Assembly (NCBI GenBank): GCA_910585635.1
Contig: CAJUFE010000044.1
Coordinates: forward strand, 1-37,898
DNA length: 37,898 bases
From: an uncultured Lachnospiraceae bacterium
GTDB lineage: Bacteria; Bacillota; Clostridia; Lachnospirales; Lachnospiraceae
Direction: 5' to 3'
Positions within the stretch are counted from its first letter, which is position 1. Each line of letters opens with the position of its first letter. A model generated the notes under the pieces. The model did not search any database and was not told the origin of the DNA. It saw nothing but the letters and a program-made list of their open reading frames with translations. Shown here one piece after another: positions 25,260 through 34,461 of this stretch. Both the position numbers and the translations under genes were made by a program.

Positions 25260-26399
25260 ATGAAAAAGGGTATAGGGATCTTGTTGAGCTTAACATTGGC
25301 AGTTTCTTTAGCGGCCTGCGGCGGCCAGGGCGGTGGCGGCGCGGCTCCGGCCCAGTCCCAGGCCCCGGCACAGACGGAGGCGGCCGGGGAGACGGAAAAG
25401 GCAGCCGGAGAGAACGAAAAAGCTGCGGGAGCAGGAACGGAGGAAGCAGCTGCGGCAACGACAGAAAAAGATGCGGCAGAGAGCCAGGCGCCTGGGGTGG
25501 TGCCGGAGTATCTGGAGATCTTCAGCGGCTCCCAGGGCGGGAGCTGGTATCAGGTGGGCGCGCAGCTGGCGGCGATCGCCCAGGAGGCTACAGGGGTCAC
25601 CTCAAAGGTGGCGGCAGGAGGCGGGGCGGCGAACCCGGATACCCTGCAGGACGGACAGGGATACTTTGCCCTGGTCTACAGCGGCGTGGGCTATCAGGCC
25701 TATCTGGGAGAAGGGGACTATACAGAGCCTCACGATGAACTGAACGCGGTGATCTCCATGTATTCCCTTCCCTTCCTGACGATCGCCCTGCGGTCAGACG
25801 ACTCCATCAACAGCATCTACGACCTGGCGGATAAAGATCTCTCCCTGGGCAAAGCCGGGCAGACCGGCTATGTGATCGCCCAGGCGGTCCTTGGCGCCCA
25901 CGGCATCGATCTGGACGGGGACAGCTTTACCGGCATGAACAGTATGCTGGGGGATTCGGAGCGGATGGATATGCTGCGGGACCGTCAGCTGGACGCGATC
26001 ACCGGCCTTTTGCCCCTGGACAATTCCACCCTGCAGAGCATGAGCATGACACCGGGGATCAAGCTGATCGATATGGATCCGGCGGTCATGGGGAAGGTGC
26101 AGGAGGCTGTGCCGGGCTTAGAGAAGATCACGATCCCCGCCAAGGCTTTTGACGAGTATCAGGAGACCGATATCCAGACTCTGGCGGCGATCACCTCGCT
26201 GTATTGCCGGAAGGATCTGGACGAGGAGCTGGTCTATAACTTTACCAAGGCGATCTATGAGCAGGCAGAGACGCTGTATCAGTACTATGGCGAAGAGAAC
26301 AGCGTGATCAAAGAAGATCCACTGGCCGGTATCGATGAGGACATGCCGATCCATCCCGGGGCGGAGCGTTTTTATAAGGAGATCGGTGTGATCCAGTAA
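25260..26399 (+). CDS. TAXI-family TRAP transporter substrate-binding lipoprotein
   Basis: A 379-residue exported protein. The signal peptide ends in the lipobox LAAC, followed by a Gly/Ala/Glu-rich linker of about 60 residues that holds the domain off the membrane. The binding domain begins EYLEIFSGSQGGSWYQVGAQ, the TAXI signature (SGxxGGxWYxxG), and continues with VAAGGGAANPDTL. TAXI proteins deliver carboxylic acids or amino acids to a fused TRAP permease. The permease gene follows after 21 bases, so the pair forms one transporter. Confidence 0.94.
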   Translation: MKKGIGILLSLTLAVSLAACGGQGGGGAAPAQSQAPAQTEAAGETEKAAGENEKAAGAGTEEAAAATTEKDAAESQAPGVVPEYLEIFSGSQGGSWYQVGAQLAAIAQEATGVTSKVAAGGGAANPDTLQDGQGYFALVYSGVGYQAYLGEGDYTEPHDELNAVISMYSLPFLTIALRSDDSINSIYDLADKDLSLGKAGQTGYVIAQAVLGAHGIDLDGDSFTGMNSMLGDSERMDMLRDRQLDAITGLLPLDNSTLQSMSMTPGIKLIDMDPAVMGKVQEAVPGLEKITIPAKAFDEYQETDIQTLAAITSLYCRKDLDEELVYNFTKAIYEQAETLYQYYGEENSVIKEDPLAGIDEDMPIHPGAERFYKEIGVIQ

Positions 26400-26420
26400 A
26401 GAGCAGGATGGGGGTAGAAG

Positions 26421-28337
26421 ATGAAAGATCCACGAAAAATGGGGTTCTTCGAGTTTGTGACCACACAGGATGAACGATCCTTGAACACAGTGGTCGCCGC
26501 GTTCTTGAGCATCCTTTCAGTATTTATGGTGGTCTATTTTTTTACAACGGCAAATAATGGGACCCCGGTGGCGATCGCCCATCGCCTGCTCTTTGTCTTG
26601 TCCATCATGATCCTGGGAGTCTTTACGTACCCGCTGAAGAGGAAGAGTTGGAGCGATCCCTATACGGTCTGGTCCATCTATGACGGGATCTGCGTCCTGC
26701 TGGTGATCGCCTGCTGTATCTACTATATCGGGGACCTGGAGGGCTGGCAGCTGCGCATGTTCCGGCCCAGCCGGATGGATACCATATTTGGCACGATCAT
26801 GATCTTTTTGGTGCTGGACATCACCCGGAGGACGGTGGGGATGACCATGCTGTGCGTGGTGGGGTTCTTCCTGCTCCATACCAGCTTTGCCAACTATTTT
26901 CCGGGTTTCCTAAAGACCGCGCCTACAGCCTGGGTCCGGATCGTGGATATCCTGGTCAGTGAGCAGGGGATCTTCTCCGAACCGGTCCAGTCCATGGCCT
27001 CCTACATCATCCTGTTCCTTTTGTTCGGGACGATCCTGGAGGAGAGCGGGGCGGGACGGTATTTTATCAATATCGCCTATGCCATCGGCGGCCGGTTCAC
27101 GGCAGGACCGGCCAAGACCGCCGCGATCTCCAGCGCACTGTTCGGCAGCATCTCCGGCAGCTCCGTGTCCAATGTGGTCTCCACAGGCTGCTTTACGATC
27201 CCGCTGATGAAGTCGATCGGCTACTCTCCGGAGGAGGCGGGAGCGGTGGAAGCCGTGGCCTCCACCGGAGGGAACTATATGCCGCCGGTGATGGGGGCGG
27301 TGGCCTTTGTCATGGCCCAGTATCTGAAGGTGCCTTATATCAAGATCGTGCAGTATGGGATCTTGCCCGCGCTCTTGTACTATGTGGCATTGTTGGCTTA
27401 TATCCATTTTGACGGGAAGAAGAAAGGGCTCCATCCCCTGGGCAGCGAGGGCCTCCCCCCTCTGAAAAAGAACCTGATCGAAGGGGGCCATCTGATTCTG
27501 GCGCTGGTCTGTCTGGTGGTCTTTTTGATCTTCGGCTATACCACCAGCATGGGCGCTTTCTGGGGCGTGGTGGTGCTGTTCTTGCTGACGTTCCTGCGCA
27601 AGGATACCAGGCTGGGCCCGCGCCAGGTCCTGTCGGCCATGGAGAAGACAGCCCGCACGGCGATCTCTGTGGGGATGGCCTGCGCGGCGGCCGGGATCAT
27701 CATCGGTTGTATGTATTCTTCGGGACTGAGCATCAGCCTGTCGTCGATCATCATCAAGGCGGCAGGGGGGAGCCTGTTCGTCACCCTGGTCTACACGGCC
27801 CTGTTCTCCCTGGTCTTAGGGTGCGGGATGCCCTCGGTAGGGGTATACCTGATCTTAGTCACCACGATCATCCCCACCTTGACCACTATGGGGATAAACC
27901 CGGTCTCGGCCCACTTTTTCGCCTTCTACTTTGCGGTGGTGTCGAATATCACCCCGCCGGTCTGCGTGGCGGCCTTTGCCGGCGCGGCGATCGCGGAAGG
28001 GGCGCCTATGAAGACGGGCTTTCGGGCCTTTATCATCGGCAGCGCGGCGTATGTGATCCCCTTCCTGTTCATCTACCATCCGGCGACCCTGGCTTTGGGG
28101 AGCTTGGTGGAGATCGGGGTGGCGGCCGTGGACGGGCTGATCGCGGTCTTGAGCCTGGCGGTGTGCGTCAGCGGCTATCTGTCGCGGAAACTGAACCTGG
28201 TGGAGCGGGCGGTGGCGTTCGCTGTATGTATCCTGATCGTGTGGCCTTATCTGCTCTCGAACCTGATCGCCTATGGGCTGTTCGCGGCGATCATGGCGTT
28301 CCAGGTGGCGGCGATGGTGAAGGCAAAGAAGGCGTGA
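26421..28337 (+). CDS. TRAP transporter permease, fused DctQ-DctM type
   Basis: A 638-residue integral membrane protein with many hydrophobic segments. The N-terminal third corresponds to the small DctQ subunit, and the rest is the DctM transport domain, with GSISGSSVSNVVSTG and GGNYMPPVMGAVAF typical of the TAXI-linked fused permeases. It uses an ion gradient to import the acid delivered by the lipoprotein encoded just upstream. It ends 145 bases before the dehydratase gene. Confidence 0.95.
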   Translation: MKDPRKMGFFEFVTTQDERSLNTVVAAFLSILSVFMVVYFFTTANNGTPVAIAHRLLFVLSIMILGVFTYPLKRKSWSDPYTVWSIYDGICVLLVIACCIYYIGDLEGWQLRMFRPSRMDTIFGTIMIFLVLDITRRTVGMTMLCVVGFFLLHTSFANYFPGFLKTAPTAWVRIVDILVSEQGIFSEPVQSMASYIILFLLFGTILEESGAGRYFINIAYAIGGRFTAGPAKTAAISSALFGSISGSSVSNVVSTGCFTIPLMKSIGYSPEEAGAVEAVASTGGNYMPPVMGAVAFVMAQYLKVPYIKIVQYGILPALLYYVALLAYIHFDGKKKGLHPLGSEGLPPLKKNLIEGGHLILALVCLVVFLIFGYTTSMGAFWGVVVLFLLTFLRKDTRLGPRQVLSAMEKTARTAISVGMACAAAGIIIGCMYSSGLSISLSSIIIKAAGGSLFVTLVYTALFSLVLGCGMPSVGVYLILVTTIIPTLTTMGINPVSAHFFAFYFAVVSNITPPVCVAAFAGAAIAEGAPMKTGFRAFIIGSAAYVIPFLFIYHPATLALGSLVEIGVAAVDGLIAVLSLAVCVSGYLSRKLNLVERAVAFAVCILIVWPYLLSNLIAYGLFAAIMAFQVAAMVKAKKA

Positions 28338-28381
28338 GGGCGCGGAGACCATAAAAAATGGCGTTGGTGTGGAAAAATAGG

Positions 28382-28438
28382 ATGGTCAGACCATTTTAGA
28401 CACATTGATGCTATCGTAGATAAACGACATTTTATACT
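28382..28438 (+). promoter_or_regulatory. Palindrome and weak promoter before the dehydratase
   Basis: ATGGTCAGACCAT at 28382-28394 is a perfect 13-base palindrome with a single central base, followed by a TTTTAGA run. A -10-like TATACT lies at 28433-28438, but the matching -35 is poor. It may be an internal control point of the cluster. Confidence 0.35.
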
Positions 28439-28482
28439 GATCAGAGGAAGGAGCTTTCTCAGAAGGAGAAATGGAGGCGGAT

Positions 28483-30153
28483 ATGGCAGGATATCTGACA
28501 AAACGATATATGACCGGCCCTGAAGGCGCTCACCGTCGGGCTGTCTACAAGGCCATGGGGTTCACAGACGCGGACCTTTCCCGGCCGCTGATCGCGGTGG
28601 TGAACAGCTGGGGCGAGGTCTGCCCGGGCCATTTTGGCCTAGACCTTGTGGCCCGGAAGGTGAAGGAAGGGGTCTGGCAGGCCGGGGCCACTCCGGTGGA
28701 GTTTGGGACGATCTCCCAGTGCGGCACCTTGACCCTGGGGCTGGACGGGATCCGGTACGATCTGGCTACCCGGGAGATGGTGAGCTTTGACATCGAGACG
28801 ATCGTCCACTCCCAGATGTTTGACGGGATCGTGTTCCTGACCGCCTGTGATAAGGTGGTGCCGGGGATGCTGATCGCCGCCGCCCGCTTAAACCTGCCGT
28901 CGATCTTTGTGTGCGCGGGGATCATGGAGGCGGGGAAGCTGGACGGGGAGGCCTTTTCCCTCTCCGACCTGGATGAGAAGGTCATGGGCGGCTATCCGGC
29001 GGGGCGGGTATCCCCGGAGCAGATCGCCCGGATGGAGGAGGAAGCCTGCCCCACCTGGGGAGCCTGTCCGCTGATGGGGACGGCCAATACCATGCAGTGT
29101 CTGGCGGAGGCTCTGGGGATGACCCTGCCCGGTGCCTCCACTCTGCGGGCGGCCTCCTCTAAGCTTTTACGGATGGCAAAGCTGGCCGGAGGGCAGATCG
29201 TGAGGCTGGTGGAGAAAGGGGTCCGGGCAGGGGATATCATGACCCTGGAGGCCCTGGAGAACATGGCGGCCATGATGATGGTGCTGGGCGGCTCCACCAA
29301 TTCCGTGGTCCATATCCTGTCCTTGGCCCAGGAGCTGGGCTTTGGCGATCAGATCACCTTAGACCGGATCGCGGGGATCAGCAGGAGGACCCCATGCCTG
29401 GTGAACGTGAAGCCCAATGGCCCCTATCACATGACCGACTTTGAGGACTGCGGCGGGATGCCGGCGGCGATGCGGGAAGCGAGAGCCTTCCTGCACCAGG
29501 ATGTGCTGACCGTGACCGGGGAGACCCTCCGCCAGAGCCTGGAGAGGGCGCTTAAGACGGCGCCGGATCGAAGGGTGCTGTATCCCATAGACACGCCGAT
29601 CTCGGCGGATGGCGGGATCGCGGTCCTTAAGGGGAACCTGGCCGACGGAGCGATCCTGCGGCAGTCCGCCAGATACCGGGAAAACCTCTATCATCGAGGT
29701 CCGGCGCGGATATTTGACAGCCAGGAGGAGGCGTTGGAAGCCCTCCGGTCCGGGAAGGTCTCTCCCGGCGATGTGATGGTGGTCCGTTTTGAAGGGCCAA
29801 GGGGCGGTCCCGGGATGCCGGATATCTACGCGGTCCAGGCCACAGTCTGCGGGATGGGCCTGGACAAGGAGGTGGCGGTGATCACTGACGCCCGTTTTTC
29901 CGGCTTTGCCAGAGGCTTCGGGGTCTGTCAGATCACACCGGAGGCCGCCGTGGGCGGGCCTCTGGCCTACTTGAGGGATGGGGATATCATCACCATCGAT
30001 GTGGCCGGGCGGCGGATCGATGTGGAGGATGAGGCGGCCGTGATGGCCAGGGGGCCGGCTCCGAACCCTAAGGATGAAAAAACGTATAAAGGAGTTTTGA
30101 GCCTGTATAAAAAATACGGCGGGCCAGCCAGCCGGGGGGCGCGTCTGGAGTGA
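28483..30153 (+). CDS. IlvD/Edd-family dehydratase
   Basis: A 556-residue dehydratase of the dihydroxy-acid, phosphogluconate and aldonate dehydratase family, which removes water from a 2,3-dihydroxy acid to give a 2-keto acid. Cluster cysteines are visible in GEVCPGH, TACDKVVPGM and WGACPLMGTANTM, and the C-terminal part has MPDIYAVQATVCGMG and ITDARFSGFARG. The WGACPLMG version differs from the GSCSGMYTANTM pattern of true IlvD, and no branched-chain amino acid genes are near. A sugar-acid type dehydratase is therefore more likely. ATG 28483 is preceded by GGAGG with good spacing; ATG 28471 has too short a gap. Confidence 0.9.
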   Translation: MAGYLTKRYMTGPEGAHRRAVYKAMGFTDADLSRPLIAVVNSWGEVCPGHFGLDLVARKVKEGVWQAGATPVEFGTISQCGTLTLGLDGIRYDLATREMVSFDIETIVHSQMFDGIVFLTACDKVVPGMLIAAARLNLPSIFVCAGIMEAGKLDGEAFSLSDLDEKVMGGYPAGRVSPEQIARMEEEACPTWGACPLMGTANTMQCLAEALGMTLPGASTLRAASSKLLRMAKLAGGQIVRLVEKGVRAGDIMTLEALENMAAMMMVLGGSTNSVVHILSLAQELGFGDQITLDRIAGISRRTPCLVNVKPNGPYHMTDFEDCGGMPAAMREARAFLHQDVLTVTGETLRQSLERALKTAPDRRVLYPIDTPISADGGIAVLKGNLADGAILRQSARYRENLYHRGPARIFDSQEEALEALRSGKVSPGDVMVVRFEGPRGGPGMPDIYAVQATVCGMGLDKEVAVITDARFSGFARGFGVCQITPEAAVGGPLAYLRDGDIITIDVAGRRIDVEDEAAVMARGPAPNPKDEKTYKGVLSLYKKYGGPASRGARLE

Positions 30154-30163
30154 GGAGGAACGG

Positions 30164-30538
30164 ATGCAGATCCAAAATATTTTCGAGATAGAAGGGATGA
30201 CCCTTCCGGCCGGGAGGAACACGAAGGTGTTCGTGGGGCCTAAGGCTCCGCTTACGGCCCGGGCCTTTGTCCAGGGCTATGTGACGGTCTTTCCGGATGG
30301 GGGGATCCCGGAGCATATCCATGCGAACGAGGAGACCTACACGATCCTGTCCGGCAGCGGCGTGGTCCGGGTGGAGGATGAGGAGCGGCAGGTGAAAGCC
30401 GGGGATTGTGTCTACATGGAGCCGGGGTGCCGCCATGGTCTGGAGAATACGGGCGAGGGGGAGTTGATCATGCTGTTCACCTACTCGCCGGCGGATATCG
30501 TGGACCACTGGGAGCAGGAGATGAAGGGGGAGCTGTGA
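30164..30538 (+). CDS. Small cupin-domain protein
   Basis: A 124-residue single-domain cupin. Motif 1 includes PEHIHANEETYTILSG, with two His and a Glu as metal ligands. Motif 2 includes CVYMEPGCRHGLENTG with the last His. Such proteins are often isomerases, epimerases or small-molecule binding proteins in sugar and organic-acid pathways. It begins 11 bases after the dehydratase stop with GAGGAACGG upstream, so the two should be co-translated and act on linked intermediates. Confidence 0.88.
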   Translation: MQIQNIFEIEGMTLPAGRNTKVFVGPKAPLTARAFVQGYVTVFPDGGIPEHIHANEETYTILSGSGVVRVEDEERQVKAGDCVYMEPGCRHGLENTGEGELIMLFTYSPADIVDHWEQEMKGEL

Positions 30539-30578
30539 CGAGACCTTTCGGGAGCGCCGCGGGTGTTGTTGAGAGGAG

Positions 30579-30745
30579 TCGCGCCCGCCGGGACCTGCTG
30601 TGAGGAGCTGCGTTCGTCAGGTGTTGCGGAGCGGAGCTGACTGTGTGGTGGTATATCGGCTGCGCCCGCCGGGTGTTGCTGTGGGATGTTGCGTCCGCCA
30701 GAGCCGACTGTGTGGTGGCATGTCTGCTGCGTCCGCCAGACCTGC
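30579..30745 (+). repeat. Irregular GC-rich repeats in an intergenic gap
   Basis: A core like CTGCGTCCGCCAG recurs about six times, near 30579, 30608, 30660, 30689, 30726 and 30756, with uneven spacing. A longer match covers GACTGTGTGGTGG near 30639 and 30706. Each gap between cores carries related words such as GGTGTTGC. No gene is supported in 30539-30804. It may be a decayed tandem repeat. Confidence 0.5.
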
Positions 30746-30804
30746 CTGGGTGGAGGCGCGTCCGCCGCCGGGCGCATGGAGGACGCGTGAGAAAGGAGCC
30801 AGAG

Positions 30805-31023
30805 ATGGAAAAAGGAAAGGCAGCAGAGTGGCTGTTCGTGGTCGCCCTCTTTGTGCCGATGATGATCTTAGGGAAGCTGCGGATGCACCAGCAGGATCTG
30901 GCGCGTTTTTTGATCCTCGGCCTGCTGGCGGTGGCTGTGATATGGTCGGCATATGCCCTGTGCTGCATCGCCTGGAGGAGAAAGCAGGACAGGGCAGAGG
31001 CACCTGGAGAAGATCCGGCGTAA
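30805..31023 (+). CDS. Small membrane protein, two predicted helices
   Basis: A 72-residue protein beginning MEKGKAAEWLFVVALFVPMM, with hydrophobic segments at about residues 9-24 and 35-56 and a charged C-terminal tail (RRKQDRAEAPGEDPA). GAAAGGAG lies 8 bases before the ATG. No family was recognised. Its place directly before a fumarate-reductase-like flavoprotein raises the possibility that it anchors that enzyme or passes electrons to it, but it has no heme or metal motif. Confidence 0.65.
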   Translation: MEKGKAAEWLFVVALFVPMMILGKLRMHQQDLARFLILGLLAVAVIWSAYALCCIAWRRKQDRAEAPGEDPA

Positions 31024-31190
31024 AGCCGGTGGATAGCGGTCGCCTGCGCTGTGAAGGGGCGTGAATGGGCGACAGGAGTAAGGAGAAAGGACGGCAGTCC
31101 AGAGAGCCGGGTGGTCATGGAGATGGAAGGTTGTTTCGGCGGTATATTGCTGCCGCAGACTCCTGCGGACAGAAAGGGGGAGAGCAGGAC

Positions 31191-33350
31191 ATGATGGGAA
31201 AGACGCCGCAGGATTGGCGGGGACAGGGATGGGATCTTTCGAAGATCCCCGTGTATCGCTATAACACGGTGGTGGTGGGGAGCGGGGCCGCCGGGCTGAA
31301 CAGCGCGGACCAGCTGTACCGACTCGGACAGCGGGATGTGGCGGTGGTGACGGAAGATATGCTGGCCGGTACATCCCGGAACGCAGGGTCGGATAAGCAG
31401 ACCTATTACAAGCTCTCCTTATCCGGAGGGGAGCCAGACAGCATACGGGCCATGGCCCAGGTGCTGTATGACGGCCAGTGTATGGACGGGGACCATGCCC
31501 TGTGTGAGGCGGCCGGTTCCGTCCCCGCTTTTTTCAAGCTGGTGGAGCTGGGGGTCCCATTCCCCCAGGACCGGTATGGGGAGTTCGTGGGGTATAAGAC
31601 AGACCACGATCCCGGATGCCGGGCCACCAGCGCGGGGCCGTATACCTCGAAAACGATGGTGGAGTGCCTCCAGCGAGCCGTCGAGGAGAAGAAGATCCCG
31701 GTCCATGATCATATGCAGGCGGTCAAGATCCTGGTGAAGGCGGGCAGGGCCTATGGCCTTCTGGCCTTTGATGTGGAGACCGTTGGCTATGTGCTGTTTT
31801 CCTGCAGGAACATGATCCTGGCCACAGGGGGACCGGCCGGGATGTATCGGGACAGCGTGTACCCCCTGGGCCATCATGGCGCCACGGGGATCGCCTTTGA
31901 GGCCGGGGCCAGGGGCAAGAACCTGACGGAGTGGCAGTGCGGCATGGCGTCCATAAAGCCAAGATGGAACGTCAGTGGAACCTATATGCAGGTATTGCCC
32001 CGGTTTGTCTCCACGGAGCCGGACGGGAGTGATGAACGGGAGTTTTTAGCAGACTGCTTCCCGGACCGGGGAACTATGCTGTCGATGATCTTTTTAAAGG
32101 GCTATCAATGGCCTTTTGATGTGCGTAAGGCGATGGACGGGAGCTCCGTGATCGACCTTTTGGTCTACCAGGAGAGCTGCATCAAAGGGCGTCGGGTGTT
32201 CCTGGACTATACACAGAACCCGGGGGGACAGGCGATCGACTTTGAAGGGCTGGAGGAGGAAGCCCGTTGTTATCTGGAAAAGGCGGGGGCATGCTTTGGC
32301 ACACCCATTGAACGGCTGCTCCATATGAACCCTCCGGCGGTGGCGCTCTACCGGGATAAAGGCGTGGATCTGACCAGAGAGAAGCTGGAGATCGCGGTGT
32401 GCGTCCAGCACAATAATGGCGGGCTGGCGGTGGATACCTGGTGGGAGACCAATGTCAAAGGCCTTTTCGCGGTGGGCGAGGTCAGCGGGACCCACGGGGT
32501 CTACCGGCCCGGCGGGACAGCCTTAAATGCCGGGCAGGTGGGGGCGATGCGGGCGGCCCGCTATATCGCGGCCAGATGCCGGGGTGAGGCCATGGAGGCG
32601 GAGGCGTTTCGGGAAAGCTTCCGGGAGGAAATCTGGGCCTTCGCCCAGATCGGGGAAGGAGCACTGGAGGCAGGAGCGGTCAGGGCTGCCGAGGTGGACG
32701 CAGATGTGCGGACGGATGGCCGGGAAGGCAGGCTGACCAGAGAAGGTGGGTCGGTCAGAGAGAGCGAGGCGATCAGAGAAGGTCTGCCAGAGCAGCAGGG
32801 AGAGGCCGATAGCTTGTCGGCTATCTGGGAAAGAGCGACCGGGCGGATGAGTCGGACCGGCTCGATCATCCGGGATGTCCGGCAGGTCTGGGAGGCGAGA
32901 GAGGCGATCCAAAAGGAGCTTGCTGGCTTTCGCCAGGATATCCGGATCAAGGACAGAATCCAGCTCCCCCAGTTGTACTGCCTCCGGGAGACCCTGATCT
33001 GTCAATATGTATATCTGTCGGCCATGGAGGACTATGGCATATCGAAAAGAGGCTCCCGGGGCAGTGCGCTCTATACCGATGAAAACGGCCGGCTCCCGCA
33101 GATCTTACAGGATGAGCAGTTCCGCTTTAGCCTGGATCAGGGGGAAGGGAAGGAGCAGATCCAGGAGGTTGTCTATAAGGAAGGACAGTGTGAGATCCAT
33201 TGGCGGAAACGGCGGGAGATCCCGGCGGATGACGGCTTTTTTGAAAATGTCTGGCGGGGCTTCCGGGAGGATGGGAATATCGTAGAGGATGGGGAACGCA
33301 GGGAAGGCAGGGATGGGACGGATAGCGAGTGCAGATTGCACAAGGACTAG
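31191..33350 (+). CDS. Fumarate-reductase/succinate-dehydrogenase-like flavoprotein
   Basis: A 719-residue FAD enzyme. The Rossmann motif VVVGSGAAGLNSADQL lies near the N-terminus, followed by a TSRNAGSDKQTYY segment. The C-terminal FAD motif reads LFAVGEVSGTHGVYRPGGTALNAGQVG. Relatives include fumarate reductase, L-aspartate oxidase and many anaerobic 'flavin-based' reductases of C=C bonds next to carboxylates. There is no signal peptide. A low-complexity Glu/Arg/Gly-rich stretch (about residues 490-540) splits the C-terminal helical part. The ATG at 31191 follows GGGGGAG; the in-frame codons before it do not look like family sequence. It is the last gene of the cluster. Confidence 0.85.
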   Translation: MMGKTPQDWRGQGWDLSKIPVYRYNTVVVGSGAAGLNSADQLYRLGQRDVAVVTEDMLAGTSRNAGSDKQTYYKLSLSGGEPDSIRAMAQVLYDGQCMDGDHALCEAAGSVPAFFKLVELGVPFPQDRYGEFVGYKTDHDPGCRATSAGPYTSKTMVECLQRAVEEKKIPVHDHMQAVKILVKAGRAYGLLAFDVETVGYVLFSCRNMILATGGPAGMYRDSVYPLGHHGATGIAFEAGARGKNLTEWQCGMASIKPRWNVSGTYMQVLPRFVSTEPDGSDEREFLADCFPDRGTMLSMIFLKGYQWPFDVRKAMDGSSVIDLLVYQESCIKGRRVFLDYTQNPGGQAIDFEGLEEEARCYLEKAGACFGTPIERLLHMNPPAVALYRDKGVDLTREKLEIAVCVQHNNGGLAVDTWWETNVKGLFAVGEVSGTHGVYRPGGTALNAGQVGAMRAARYIAARCRGEAMEAEAFRESFREEIWAFAQIGEGALEAGAVRAAEVDADVRTDGREGRLTREGGSVRESEAIREGLPEQQGEADSLSAIWERATGRMSRTGSIIRDVRQVWEAREAIQKELAGFRQDIRIKDRIQLPQLYCLRETLICQYVYLSAMEDYGISKRGSRGSALYTDENGRLPQILQDEQFRFSLDQGEGKEQIQEVVYKEGQCEIHWRKRREIPADDGFFENVWRGFREDGNIVEDGERREGRDGTDSECRLHKD

Positions 33351-33659
33351 TGAAACGTACGGACTAGCAGAACATAAGGGCATCTAGGTGGATCATGCTG
33401 GATAGAAGGTCTGGCCGGGACGCTATAGAGAGGAAGATAGAAATGGCAGGCACCTTACTTCTTGGCAGGGAGAAGGGGGGCTACCATTTTTCGTTCTGAA
33501 AAGTTGTATTTAGCGGCGGAGTTTGATCTTAATATATAAAAGGCGATTGTATGGAATAAATGGACATGATATACTATCATTGAGTAGTTTGGATGATCTG
33601 TATGGAACAAGTGATAAGAAAATTACAAAATGTGTAAATTTAAACGGAGGTGATAAGCC
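33351..33659 (+). promoter_or_regulatory. Gap with the promoter of the antitoxin-zeta unit
   Basis: No gene is seen here. The promoter is TTGTAT (33547-33552), 17 bases, TATACT (33570-33575). Base composition drops sharply to AT-rich from about 33500, marking the boundary between the catabolic cluster and the toxin-antitoxin zone. No clear terminator for the flavoprotein gene was found. Confidence 0.6.
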
Positions 33660-33881
33660 ATGAAACGCGGGGATTATATTTCAGATGACGCAGTTGTAAA
33701 ACGGGCGAATGCAGCAGTGTGGCTTGAACTAGAGAAAAAAAAGGTATTGGATATACCTGTAGTTGTGTATGACAGTGGAACGCAGACTATATATCATGAG
33801 GCGAATGATGGTACAAGAGTAGAAATAGGTAAAAGGATGCGGAAGGAGCGTTATAGTGAGCGCGTTGCCAAAAAAGCCTGA
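33660..33881 (+). CDS. Predicted antitoxin of a zeta-type toxin
   Basis: A 73-residue charged protein, MKRGDYISDDAVVKRANAAV at the start, preceded by GGAGGTGATAAGCC. It overlaps the following zeta-toxin frame by 26 bases, the common order for antitoxin and toxin. It is not a classic helical epsilon protein, and its family was not recognised. The assignment rests on position, size and overlap. It is intact although the toxin is broken. Confidence 0.65.
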   Translation: MKRGDYISDDAVVKRANAAVWLELEKKKVLDIPVVVYDSGTQTIYHEANDGTRVEIGKRMRKERYSERVAKKA

Positions 33882-34461
33882 AGTTATTGTCTTTGCGGGT
33901 CCTAACGGCTCAGGGAAGAGTACGTTTACGGAATTATTAAAGCCTCCGATGGATTATATCAATGCGGATGAGATAAAGAAAAATCTGCAATGTTCTGATC
34001 TGGAGGCGGCACGTTTAGCGGAAAGACAACGAGAAAAGCATATCGAGTAGATGCAGGAGTTTTGTTTTGAAACCGTCTTATCAACAGACCGAAATCTGCG
34101 ATTACTTGAGAAAGCAAAAGGAAAGGGGTATTTTATCCGTTGTTACTATATCCTGACGGCAGATCCCGCTATCAATGTCTGGCGGGTGAAGTCGAGGGTA
34201 GAATCCGGTGGGCATGATGTTCCCGAGGATAAGATCATTGCAAGATATGATAGAGCATTAAGTCTGGTAAAAGAATTGGTCAAAGTATGCGATGTGTGCC
34301 ATATATATGATAACTCCGGAAGCAGACCGTTTCGGATATTCAAGAAGCGGAAAGACAAGAGCTTTTATGAGGAGTGCGAGGATTGGCTTTTTGAAGACAT
34401 CCAGGCTTTGACCGATATAGATGATCTGGAGAGGATGGATCTGAACGGAAGTAGTGGCTGA
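33856..34461 (+). pseudogene. Zeta-type toxin interrupted by an in-frame stop
   Basis: Zeta toxins are kinases that phosphorylate UDP-N-acetylglucosamine-type precursors and poison wall synthesis. The first part (GTG 33856, with AAGGAG upstream) contains Walker A FAGPNGSGKSTFTELL and stops at TAG 34048-34050 after 64 codons. The same frame continues without shift through 34461 with FCFETVLSTDRNLRLLEKAK and GGHDVPEDKIIARYDRAL, which are conserved zeta segments. One base change (for example CAG to TAG) separates it from a full protein of about 201 residues. Re-initiation at ATG 34051 would lack the ATP site. It is therefore probably inactive unless the stop is suppressed. Confidence 0.85.
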
